A DNA stretch of 61,890 nucleotides from Grammothele lineata (taxonomy: Eukaryota; Basidiomycota; Agaricomycetes; Polyporales; Polyporaceae): positions 1 to 61,890 of the forward strand of contig NDFF03000397.1 in the NCBI GenBank assembly GCA_002150815.3. Reading direction: 5' to 3'. Within the stretch, counting starts at the first letter, position 1, and each line of letters opens with the position of its first letter. This document shows, piece after piece, positions 21,235-33,005 of the stretch. Made by a program: the position numbers and the translations under genes. A model generated the notes under the pieces. The model saw only the letters and a list, made by a program, of their open reading frames with translations, was not told the origin of the DNA and did not search any database.

Positions 21235-24200
21235 TTAGTTGGGAGCAAATTCATTATCCTCCCAATTGCCCATCTTATCCATCCACCTCTGTCCGGCTCT
21301 GTCAGTATGTAAAACCATTGAAGCCCGCTGGCCAGAATAAGGAAGGTTGAAATGGGTGATGTGAGAAGATAAAAAGACAACAATATCACCATGCTCTAAG
21401 GGCAAAATGATGCCAGGCTCATAAAGACAGAGCTCTGCGCCCTTGAATTTACCTATAGGTAAAACCAAGCAAGCAACATGGTCGTTGCAGTCTCTATGTC
21501 CCTTTGAGCAGGCATTGATGTTGATGACGAGGTTGGAAAAGGGGTGGTGTGGTGCATGCTGACCGCCTGGAAGGGCCTCTGCTACCAACTCCAGCTCCTG
21601 GTAAAAGTCTGGCAAGCAGCCCTTCAACTAAACATGCAAGTTAGCAAAAATCCGAAAAAATGAGTAGAGAAAAAACCTTCTGAACAATCCACATAAAAAC
21701 CTGCTCCATAGCAGCACAGAATGCTGTATACTCCTGCTGATACTTGTGATGTTCCCTGTTTATATAGGGAGCCCTTTGAGTGAGATTGACTGCAGCAGAG
21801 CCCTTACGGCGGAGATCATAAGGATGAACATCCAAAGGCGCGCCTGTGCCCTGCAAATATATATTAGCAACCCCTCAAAAAATAGTCAAGCCAATGCCAC
21901 TCACCTGCATGCAGTATCTGCCATAGCAGCCAAAGTGAATGGTTTTGAAGTCAAACTCTGGCTGCTCTCCTTGCTCAACTTCATTGAGTTGAACGTTGAA
22001 GCATGTGGTGAGAATGTGCTCCAAGTTGTCCTTAAGGTGTGTGGGCATGTCGCTAGCTATGAAGGCGATGCGCTCTTGATGCTTGTCTTTTAGTAGTATA
22101 TTCTTTCTGCAAAAGTGTCAGTTATATGGAAGAGGACAGATACAGAGCACTTACGAAGAGAAGAGTCTGCGATCTAGGCGAACGTATGTGTTGTCCTTTC
22201 TAACACCTTCTTCGTCGAACATTTTGGCCAACTGCAAGTGGATTAGAATAGTGCAGCGCAAGTAAAATAATATATCACTCACCTTTTGACCGATGCAATG
22301 AAATGTGTTAGAATTTGGGGTGGGCTGAGCAAACCCAATCTGCTCCCTAGTCCAATTCTTCTTCCACTCCTGCTTCTCCTCTTCAGACATACCGGTATCC
22401 TTACCATCCGCCTCATCGCTGTCGTTGTCGTCGCTATCGCTGTCGTTGTCGGTGGTCTCGTCGTTACCAGCCTCGTCATTCTGCTTCTCTGCAAAAAGGA
22501 ACAGTTAGTATGTATGGCAGTGTAGGTAAGAATATGCTTACTTTTGGGCGGCCTAGGCGGCATAGTAGGGTTGCGCTTATTCTGCTTAGCTTTCAAGTCA
22601 AAGGGAACAGTGACCAACTGTATCTCAGCTTGATAGGAGGTAGAGGTGGAAAACTGAGTTTGAGAGGAGATGAAAGCAGAGGGCTGAGTGAGAAGAGGGG
22701 TGCTAGGGCGAGAAGATGACGGCGTAGCAGATTGAGAGAGAACTGGGGTAACCATGCGGAATGCAAAGGTAGCCAAGCTAGGCGCAGGCGTCGTCAGAAG
22801 TTTGGGATCAAAGTACTGGTTCCAAATATCCCCATGAGGCCACAGCCCAAAGTCCCTAGTCTATATAAGCATCATGTGTATAAAGAATGAAATCAAACTC
22901 ACCCCCTCTTAAGCTGGTTAAGGTACAAACGCATAGCTTTGAGATTTATGCAGGGGATCGTCGTCGGCAGGCCTAAAGCTTTCCTCCTACTATCAGAAAG
23001 CACGCAAGGCAGAGATAGGGGTAGCTCCTGTGATAGAAACCCTAACAGGGGGATAAGCTTGTCAATGATGATCCGGCCGCTGTCGTCCGCTAAAATGCAA
23101 GGGTTAATAAAGACAATGCAAGCAAGCGCTGGGAACACTCACAGGCGTCAGGTCTGATGATGTTATAAGCAAGCGTCTTAGCATTATCCCAATTCATATC
23201 CCTCTCCACTGGCTTGAGAAAATCGTTGGCAGCTATGAGAACTAAGAGATATATAGATCCTAGCGCAAGAGAGGGGTTGAGAGATTGGAAGAAATAAACG
23301 CAAGTCACTTACCTCCGTTGGCCAGCATACCAAGCCGGCGTCCAAATGCCACCCACCCGTTGAAAAACCGAGATTCCAAAAGTTGAATGTCAGGCTGAAT
23401 GTACTTGGAGTACACTGTGCCAATGTCCGTGTTGTCCTCCCGTATAATTCTAACAGCGATTAGCTCAACGTATAATGCATAAAGGGTGTTACTCACTCGT
23501 CGACTTTGATCGCAAGCAACAACATGTTGACCAAATTAGCAAAGTCGAGGCCCACCTTTGCCCGAGAGGTTACATAACAACGCTGTGTGAGAGAAAGGAC
23601 GGTGCTGTGGTGAAACATGTCCTCGGTGAACTCCCAAGGTGTTCGAAATATCAAGTCCTTTAAACCGGTAACCCAAGACCGGCAGGCAGAGCTCTGAGGA
23701 TCGCTGTTCACTCCCAACGCAATGGCTAGGATGAAGTCGCGCTCAAACTTATGCAGAGTAGGGTTGACGCCCTGGCCTACAGCCCATTCAATATCGCGAG
23801 ACTAGCAGAACCGTCGTTAACAAGCCAAAGAAACACTTATAGGCAATATTCACTTACCTGAGACTGTGATGGTTTTGAGTGAGCTGGCTACAGAAGATAG
23901 GTTAGTAATGGAGACTTGCAACACTGGTAAATCAAATATGCACACCTTCTTTAAGGGCTGAGAACCCCTTGCATCAGTAGCGTCTTGCTTTCTCTTGTTG
24001 GAAATAGAGACTTGGGAGTTGCCAGAGGATTCTTGAGGCTCAGCTGCAATAGCTGCAGCCTCCTTGGGATTGTCAGGTTGAGGAGAAGGGGATCTCTCCT
24101 CATCTGAGGAGGAACCATCCTAAAAGGGGTAAAGAGTTAGATAGTAGACGGTGGACACAAAATCCAAAACTCACTTCATCAGGTTCATCCTCAAGCATGG

Positions 24201-24264
24201 TCCAGAAGGGAGGAGGTGGGCTAGGGACAGGGGTGGGAACAGGCATAGCAGGGCTGGAGATCAT
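21235..24264 (-). CDS. TET/JBP-family 2-oxoglutarate/Fe(II) dioxygenase, multi-exon
   Basis: The C-terminal exon (21627-21235) carries the TET/JBP-type oxygenase core. NLVININACSKGHRDCND gives the N-x-N-A and HxD iron motif; a KFKGAELCLYEPG strand and an LEHGDIVVF strand follow; SSHITHFN gives the distal His; GQRASMVLHTDR gives the 2OG-binding Arg. All catalytic residues appear present. Known members oxidise 5-methylcytosine or thymine in DNA, and fungal members are expanded and often sit near DNA transposons. Upstream exons encode an acidic Ser-rich start (MISSPAMPVPTPVPSP), an NLS-like KRKQDATDARGSQPLKK and helical regions, about 800 aa in total over roughly a dozen short introns. The proposed ATG (24262-24264) is 4 bp from the 3' end of Helitron unit B, so the native promoter or N-terminus may have been replaced. 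Exon borders are approximate. Confidence 0.8.
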
Positions 24265-24268
24265 AGAA

Positions 24269-24313
24269 CTTGGGGGGAGTGGGCCATTACTGGCAGTTAC
24301 GATTAATGAGGAA
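24269..24313 (-). promoter_or_regulatory. Helitron B 3' terminus
   Basis: It matches 7083-7128 almost base for base up to ACTTGGGG on the plus strand; outside it the two loci differ. The minus-strand end is CCCCCCAAG followed by TTCTATG, where ATG is the proposed start of the TET/JBP gene. Confidence 0.65.
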
Positions 24314-24417
24314 TAATAAAAACATTTGAAATTAATTTTATAGGTAACAAACATCTACTATATTAATTAGAATGACGTATACTCGCCCATTTCTGTTACA
24401 GATATATAGATACAAGC

Positions 24418-27400
24418 TTACAACTTAGTATATAAGTAAGCACTTACATCAAAACTACGTGCCTTCTGCCACCCATGATTGCTAATATTCAATATATTTT
24501 TTTCATACTTCACATTCTCTCCAGTTCGTGCCCCATCATGGTACCATATTTCTCCACATTTATCAACAATTCTTGAAACAAAATGCCCCTGTCCAAAATA
24601 TATTACACCACATAACCTGTATCTCTCACTTCCATCTGGCAGTTTAATCTCTGTCTCCACTTGCAGGTTTATTCCATAAGCAATCAAGTATAAAAAGTTA
24701 GGTGCATGTTCTCCATAACTCATCACTTTTACTTGTGATCCACCACAGCTCGCACACATCTTACCTGTGTCCTTCTCCATTACAATGTCTAACCATTCAC
24801 TTACAGTCAATTTTCTGTGTAATCCTTTTCCCTTAGGATGTCTTTGGCGGTGACTCTGAGTAAATGACCACACTGCCTCATGTCCTGCCTCACCTGGCCC
24901 TCTCACTTCACATTCAATGTGGTTAGAAGTTTGGTGACACTCAATGCAAGTATATTGTTTGCGAAGTCTTCTAATATCTGACAAAAGCAGGTGCCTTGCT
25001 ACAGCATATCCATCAGTATACTCTTTACCATGACATCCTAGTTCAGGATTGATAGTGCCTAGCATGTCCCTTATTTTATCTCTAGCAGTTCTATATGGGA
25101 TAGACTTTGCATGAGCTTGATCAAATATCTCACCAGCAAACTTCAAAACAGCATTTGAAGGGGCCACACTATCATTCCAAGCATCTCTGCACTCTTTGTG
25201 TACTGCCATCAATATAGTCAATATACTATCATAAGCACAGCTATAGTTGATAGAGTCCCAAGGCATCCCTTTAAATGGGCATTCAAGAGGCCTATTACTG
25301 GTCCTCTGTCTCTTAGGTTCTTGATTGTCCTTATTTTGATCATCTGCCTTACGCTTTGGTACAGGCTTAGGAGTATAAGTGCTTACAGATTTGAGTGTCT
25401 GTGTCCCTTGTGCCACCACATAACCAGTATTCAAGCCTTGGCTTTTATTAGGAAACTCATCAGGAGGTGGGTTTTTCATAGGCTTCATTCCATCCTTGGC
25501 AGAGGCAACAATTTCCCACCCAGCATCTTCTTGAATATCCTTTATAGGAAATGGGTCAGAATCACCCCAACTCAGTGCAGAATGAATATTTGGAGGCACA
25601 AAGGACTCTCCCCTCCACTGCCTAAATGCATGTATTAACTCATTTCTAGTAATCCCAGTAACCTTAGAAGAAATGGTCTCATCCCATCGCATTTTTGTAA
25701 TTTGATCAAGCAGTTCTAGCTCTCTGAATTCCTGCCTTAGACTTCCTGATATACCACCAACAACCTTTGAAGGATCAAAAGGTTGGGCAATAACTGTGCC
25801 TTCAACAGTAGAACCACGTGAAAGGCAAGTGTATATAGACTGGTGAGACTTGGAGTTTTGAATATCACACACATTGAATGGCCTTGTGCGCCCCTGTGAT
25901 GCAAAGTCTGTCATGGCAAAGTTGGGAAGGACAGCCACTTGAGTGCGGGTAATAGTTATCAACTTCTTATCTGGAAGCCTGCACTTTATAACTTGCTCCC
26001 TACAAGGAAGGGGGACAACATTTTCCGGCAGCCCAGGAAGCTTTATGGGTCTTGGTGCAGAGGTCAGCCTAACAAACAATGTGTCTAGCATATTTTTCTC
26101 TTCATTAATAGGCTTGGAAGTCCACCCTACCACCTCAGCTTCAGCCCCATTCGTTACACAGCACTCTGTAGCCTCATTTTGTTTAATCATGACTGGCATG
26201 CCAATGCACAAAGACAATTTGCCTGCATGATGTTCAGTCATCTGAGGATCTAAGCTCCAAAGTAGATCTTGAAGTTCATCTGATGCAATGTTACGCTTGC
26301 GCAATGGGTCAACTACACGCTTTCTTCGCTTTTTAGGCACAGAATCATCACCTTTACCACCTAGGCGGTCCATGCTATAAAAGTCAACCAACTGTTGTCC
26401 TGTCTCTATAGCAAACTTTCTACTAGCCTCCATATTAATTTTGTCTCTAGCAGCATTCCATCTTGTAATGATAGAAACATATTTGAACTTTGGATCATTA
26501 AGTTTTGGACGACCATCTCCTACTCCTGCAACTCTCAACTTTAAAAGATCAATATCATCTAAAGTACATGATTTATAACGGAGATTCTCCAGTGCTATTC
26601 TCAACTTTGCATCCTCTGGTGTTTGGGATTTTTGCCTCATATTTTCACGCAGGATGACCACTGTTGTAAATTGATGCCATAAAGCCTTGCCTATAGATCT
26701 CATTTGATTTTCATGACTTGCAGTGCGGTGTATAACTCTAGCAATAGTGTGGCTGTATAAGGGTGAGCCAGCAGTAGGGGGCAGTTGAGCAAAATCCCCT
26801 GCAACAATCATATTTATACCTCCAAACGGTGTGCCGTCATTGCGCAAAGCTACACACATTTTTGCACAAATTTTGTAAAAGTCCAGGCAATCTACCATGC
26901 TAATCTCATCCATGAATATATAATCCACATTCTGCAGCTTAGCCCTTACTTGAGTGTGACTAGCAATATTGTCAGACCCACCAGCACCTTTATTTTTAAA
27001 AAATCCAAGCACTGAATGATATGTTGATCCTCCAATGAGAGCAGCAGCACTGCCAGTAGGGGCCACACACATAAATCTGTAACTTTCTTCACGCTCTGCA
27101 AAGAAGTGCATTAGAGCCTTGATAACTTGAGACTTGCCAGTGCCTGCCATGCCACCCAAGTACATTTTGAGATGTTCACCACTAGGCTCTACAGCATGAT
27201 TGGCTACAATTCTGAATGCACGCTCTTGGTCCTCATTTAAACTAAATAAGGCCACTGTGCTATCAATCAGCTTCTGTGAAGTCTCACTTTCTGCCTTGAA
27301 TTTTTTATTTAAAAAGTACTTTTTACCAACCAGCTTCACAGCATTTGGCTCAGAGTTTTTTGGTGGCCAGTCTTTAGGTTTATCATCCTTCTTCTTATCA

Positions 27401-30400
27401 GCCTGTGCATCCCTCGCATCAATCAGCTCTTGACGCCGATCATCAAGCAACTTTTTCCATTCACTACCTAATATGTCTTCATCTACTACAAGCTGCTTAA
27501 CTTTAGATCTTACTGGCCCATCTGTTTGAGATGGAAGATTCCACCCTGAACTCTCTAACATTGCAGCAGCATCTTTAAACTTGTCATCACGGTCCTTCCA
27601 AGTGCTATTTTCATACTCTACATCCTTATGCTGCAAGGCAACCATCTCCTCCTTGCGCATGGGCAGCTCTACATCGTCTACATAATATCTAGTATCCATC
27701 TCATCTAAGTCCTCTTGTGTGTATCTGTCAAGCATTTTCTGTCCCTTTTCTAACCTCTTTCTTTGTGCAGAAAAGTCGTCTCTAGCATCATTGCACTCAT
27801 ACCTAATATGAAAGTTCCTCATAATCCTTTCATCACGTTCAGAAAATGCATGCTGTTGAAATTCATCGTCCCAAAGCACACTTACACTAGACCTCAAATC
27901 TTTACCGCTCCTCCAAGGTTTGAATAGGGTAAGCATTGTCATACAATAGTATTCACGGCTGCCAGAGTCTTTACGTGGTAAAGATCCACCAATAAAGTTT
28001 GGTACCAAAGCATCTTCTTCTGAGGATATTTTGGCATAGTGAGTGTCATATTGAGGATGTGCAGGTGTAAAGTGACACCAAGAACCATTTTGGTTTGTAG
28101 CTATCTCTTGCTGCAACTTTTTATTAGACTCATTTGTAAGAAGCATCTCATCTGCAGAGTCTTCCTCTTCAATGGCCAACTGATTAGAATTTGCTTGAAT
28201 ATTTTCCTCATCAAAACTCTCCTCTTCTTCTTCTGCTCTGGTTGGACGCCCACCTCTTTGTTGTATAGGTGTGTCTGTATTATCAGCCTCTTCATTATCT
28301 GAACCCTCATTACCTATATTTTTAACAATAGTTTCTCCAATATCATTTTCAAATTCATCCTCTCCATCATTAACTTCTTCTAATATGATATCTTCTTCCT
28401 TTTGTTTGTTTTTTCTGCCCTTTTTCACCTTAGGCATACGCTTCTTCTCATACAGTCTAATCCAATCATATAAAGACATTCCCTCATACTCTATTGGCCG
28501 ACATACATAGTCAGTTACAGGTGTTACAGCATATACCTCATCATTGCGGTTCCCCTGCTTTTTAATGCCAAGCATCACCTTAGACTTTCCCTCCCGCTCC
28601 AGTTGATCTGAATCTTCAAATGCCTTCATGACCTCATACACATAACCTCTCCAATAACAAGCTTTGAATTGGTGACTGGTATAATGATCTGGGTGTTTTA
28701 AAAGATACATTGCAGCCATTGGTCCTCCAATTTCTGATGCAGCTGTCAATGCATTAACAATCTTGGTAATCATGCTTCTAGCCTTTTCACGAGTAGTTTT
28801 AATGCTTCCTAGCAACTCAGTATTACGGGCAAATACCTCTTGAACTGATCTAAACATGACATGGGTCTTTAAAGGGGTTTTTGTAATGTAATCAGCCACA
28901 TAAGCAATTACAGACTTGATAGCCGTCCCTGATAATAATGATGTAACATCATGATTACAACGTAGCAAATATGACACTGCAGGTGTAAATGTGTTCATCA
29001 TAGGCTCACCTTTTTTCATTAATAGTGCACCTGTTTCTGCATCTATTCCTGTTGCAGGATAGGTTTCCCTTGGAAACCGTGCTTTATATACCTTTGTATT
29101 AGGATCCATGCAGCCTCTATTATCAAACTCTTGCTTCTCTGGAGGTTGACTTAGAGCATTAGACTTGTTCTCATCAGATGGGTCGTTCTTTGATTTTTTT
29201 CTCCCACTTTTAACACGGCACTCATGCACATTAGACTTGAACAAAATCTCGTTAACCTCCTCTTCATATGTCTTCCACCAGGCCCTGTAAGCTGCACATG
29301 TACCACAGCTGTCACCTTCTTCGTGCTCTTCCTTATCACACTTTGTCGGTGGTGGCTGAGGTAATTTCTCTACTATAGATACTCTAGTTGGGTCATTAGT
29401 TTCAGCATCTTTCACCCGTGTGCTAACATTCTCCATAGTACTATCAATAAACTCTCCTTGGTGACAGCCTTCAAGATATTCCACCATTGCTCGCTGAAAG
29501 TCTGAAGTTGGATTCAAAATGCGATCTCTAACTTCTTGTGGTGACAAAGAGTTCTTAATCCAAATAAGCATATGCAAGTGCAGTGTGAGTCGTCCTTGTT
29601 GTTCAACTGTTCCATAATAGCCAGCTGTATCACCATATAGGCCTCGTCTATTTGTACCAACACCAAGGACGTGCTTTAAAAACAACTCCACCATCACATT
29701 AAAGAATCTTGCACCAGCAACAGGGTTGTTTGCAATGAGATTGAGCTGTTCCTCTTTTACTCTAAATTCTGGGGTATATTCCAGTTGGGTGTCTGCAAAG
29801 TACAGCGCTAGAGGATGTTTGACGTCTGCAGGGGCAAATGTTATAAACCAAGACGGCGCACCCAGATATGAAACTAAAGCCCATATTTCATTACGCATAT
29901 ACTTCTTACTGGTAATAGAGCCCTTTACTTTATAGTTGACGTGATCAAGATCTGAAAGAAGCCTGAAACACGCCTTCTCCTCCTCAGTTTCAGGTTTAAC
30001 ACTTCCTTGATTAAGTCTAGATATCAAAGATGTTAATGTTGTATCATCAACATTGAGTAGACGGTCAGCAATATCCTTAAACCTACTTTTATCAGCAAGT
30101 AGGTAGCCAGCAGATGTAGACTCCTTTATCTGCTCATGGTTAAGAGCAACTAGAGGAAACAGAGGTTCTAACTGAAAACGCTTGTCATGGTACATGAGCA
30201 GTTGCTGTTTATGATGTTCTTCAGACACTGGAATCAAGCCATATGCACTGTCTCTATCATGGACATTCTTTAACCCACCTAAGCCATAAGGGAACAGCCA
30301 GGGAAACATTTGAGGGTACAATTGAGGATTGTTATAAAGACTTTCAGGATGTTCTGCCTGGCCTATACCGAGGACTTTACCTCCCGCTTTGAAGTGTTCA

Positions 30401-32432
30401 ACCGCTCTCGCTTTAATTTCGTACGGTCTAATCTTCCCTAAACGTTCAAGTGTTGCACCAGTCAGGCCGTGAACTACAAATGGACAACTACCTTCCTCAG
30501 TTCCCTCTTCGTCTTCTGTTTGATTCACAGCAGCTGCTTCAGGATCTACGTTTGATTCAGCCATAGTCTTTGTGTAATTAACAATGACCGGTGGCTCATT
30601 TTCAGGATAGCCTTCTAAGTTTTCGTATGATATTGTCAAGTCAGCATAATCTGCATGATTTAGTTTCAACCATTCCAATGCCTCAGCGACCTTTTTGCGC
30701 CTCACTAGCATAGGTGTGCGTTTATATTCTTTTTCAGTAGGTTGATTAGGCCCTAAGTAAAGAAACGCCAACACATCATCCAGCTCTTCTCTCGGTGGTG
30801 GTAAAACTGAATAAATTTTGGGCATAGGCAATGAATGGCTGACAACATTAGCCTTCATTTTTGACATGCCTGATATCTGCACCTTTACAATGCACGCATT
30901 ATGTTTAATGCGAGCGATCAGCATCTTTTCTGTCCAGCTCAAGTCTTTTAAAACATTAGGCACTTCACCTATCCATAGTCCATTAGCAAGGCTATTGACA
31001 GGCAATTTATGATGCTTTAGGTCTGTAAGGCAAGTTTTACAAACATTGTCACATTTTGGTAATAATACTGGCCCAGGAATATTAATGATAGGATCAGCAG
31101 CCTTGAATCTCTCTTTGCGAGTGATAGGCACATCTGGAACTAAGATATTAAGGCTCACTTTTGCCTCTGATAGCGGTGTTAAAGACGTGGTCGGAGATAA
31201 CAGGCCACATACAGTGCACGGTCCTTCAACAAAGTTTGACAGCTGGAGGTCCTTAGAAAACCCTCTAATAATATCATCCAAAAGATCTTGTGACGGTGGA
31301 GAGGGGGGAAATTGAGTATCAGACTTCTCAGTAGATGGTATAGTAGGTTCAGCAATAGGGAGAATATGCTTTGCCCGCTTGTCCTTTTGCCGCTGACTGT
31401 TAGTATGTACGGCTTCTACAGGAACAAAGAAAGGTTTAAGTGAAGGGCATTTTATACATCGATGATCAAGAATGGCCTTTTTAAGCTGGGTTTTGTTACG
31501 ACAAACTCTGCCGTTGCAAGGGATATTATGGGCTTTAGCCACATCAACAAGTTGGCGGTTTTGTAAGCGAACAACCAGATGGTGTATAGGAATGTCAATC
31601 ATAATAACTTCATCCCCTAAAATAACAGATGTGCTCTCTGAGTATTTATAAAAACGATAGTCGACAGATTGCACCAGTTGCCCTTGAATGGGATAACGAC
31701 CAAGTTCAATTGGAGTCCAACGCCCTCCTCGCTGAGCAACATTCGCCTTGGGGATAACAGCGCCACCAAATAATGCCATAGAAGGCCTCAAATCAGTGGG
31801 CAGTGATTTACCTATAAGATTCTCTGAGCTTTTGCAATACTGTACGCCATATATATAATGCCAATACAATACAATGAAGTCATGTTTACGGGTATAACTC
31901 TGAGTGAAAGTTAATCGCAGTGTGCTAGCAGCTCGTTCTACACCCCATTGAATAGACGCATCCCACAGCAAGGTAGAGTAAATATACCAGCCTCTGTTAC
32001 ACATAATCAAATTGAGATTTAAACACATCACGCCGGTAGGGCTTTCAACGGAGGTGCCCTCCAAAACCTCATCCCAAAGGGACCCGGGGCTTTCAATATA
32101 GGTGCCCGGCATAACCATTAGGTGTAATAAAACAGGTTGAGACTTCTTAACTGATTGATAAGAAGACACTACTAAGAATGCATTAATATTAGCTACTATC
32201 ATACCCGAAAGATACTGTACTTACCAGAATTTTCTTTCCCAATCACCTGTATACCTTGATTTTGAAATGCAATGAGGGGAATACTAGTATAAAGGGGCTC
32301 TAAGGAGGTGCTTTGAGCGATGTCAACACCGGTGGACAATAGATATCCTAGCACCATATGAGCCTGCCAACATCTTAATAAGATGCAGCAGGTCCATAAG
32401 GACTGTATAATTAGAGCAATCTGCAAGCGCAT
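24418..32432 (-). CDS. Helitron RepHel protein with C-terminal USP-like protease, intact
   Basis: Two exons, 32432-32225 and 32171-24418, give 2653 aa. Positions in the protein: SAP-like helix about 276-305; DUF6570-like zinc region about 385-520 (GPCTVCG, NVCKTC, ANGLWIGEVP); HUH motif HLH at 934-936; tyrosines Y1160 and Y1164 in YVADYITK; acidic linker about 1325-1415; PIF1-type helicase with Walker A GMAGTGKS 1743-1750, Walker B DE 1824-1825, GDFAQLPP 1861-1868 and motif VI YTCLSRG about 2183-2189; NLS-like PKRKADDQ and PKRQRT; then a USP-like domain with Cys2381, two CxxC pairs (CIEC, CASC), His2599 and Asp2615. Helitron RepHel proteins nick and unwind DNA for rolling-circle transposition. 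All key residues are present, so it may be active. The protease assignment rests on the Cys/CxxC/CxxC/His order; the USPL1-type C98 family is an alternative to C19. Confidence 0.92.
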
Positions 32433-33005
32433 TGAGGCTTTTGAGCACGATGGTGGAGGTCAAGATGGAGGTTGCAGGGGAAGTTGAACTTTCATAGACG
32501 CTCTATTCCATCAAACTGAACATCCAGTCACGTGTAAAAGGAACACGTGTCATGTGATGCTTGAATGGTAATCATCTATGTGCACGGTCAATTATAGCCT
32601 TCCTTTAGATGTTTTGAAGGCGGTGCGTTATTATTCACAACACTCATATCACACAGGAAGAGATATGAACGAGTGAATGACGGTCAATGTATTGATGACA
32701 TGCGAGTTGGACGTAAGGAGCGACTATAGTAAGAGTTGTGGGCAACGATGCGGAACACATTACAGGCAACAATAGGTAATAGATGCATGGGTTTTTATGA
32801 GTTTTAAAAGGTGGTGGGAAAACGTTGAAGGGTACGTATGTAACCATAGTAGGCAGACGAATGAATGGCAGAGGGTAACGACAGACTAGGGTAAGTAGAC
32901 GATAGATAAACGGCTTAGAGGTGAAACAGCCTAATCAGCGAGAATACAAGGGCGATGTACTGGGAATGATGGGCATGGGTATAAAAACGAGTACCATAGA
33001 CGCAT
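32433..33005. other. Spacer between RepHel B and its upstream gene
   Basis: No supported gene. It holds the RepHel B promoter. It contains two CACGTG hexamers (near 32533 and 32548) and a CGCTCTATTCC stretch that resembles the inverted-repeat arm in the unit A spacer. Confidence 0.4.

Noticed and set aside
24254..24268. 5' terminus of Helitron A directly abutting the 3' end of Helitron B (minus-strand TCTATGATC)
   Set aside because: A TC start is expected for Helitrons, but no matching 5' sequence was found near the far side of unit B, and the site reads well as the start codon region of the TET/JBP gene.
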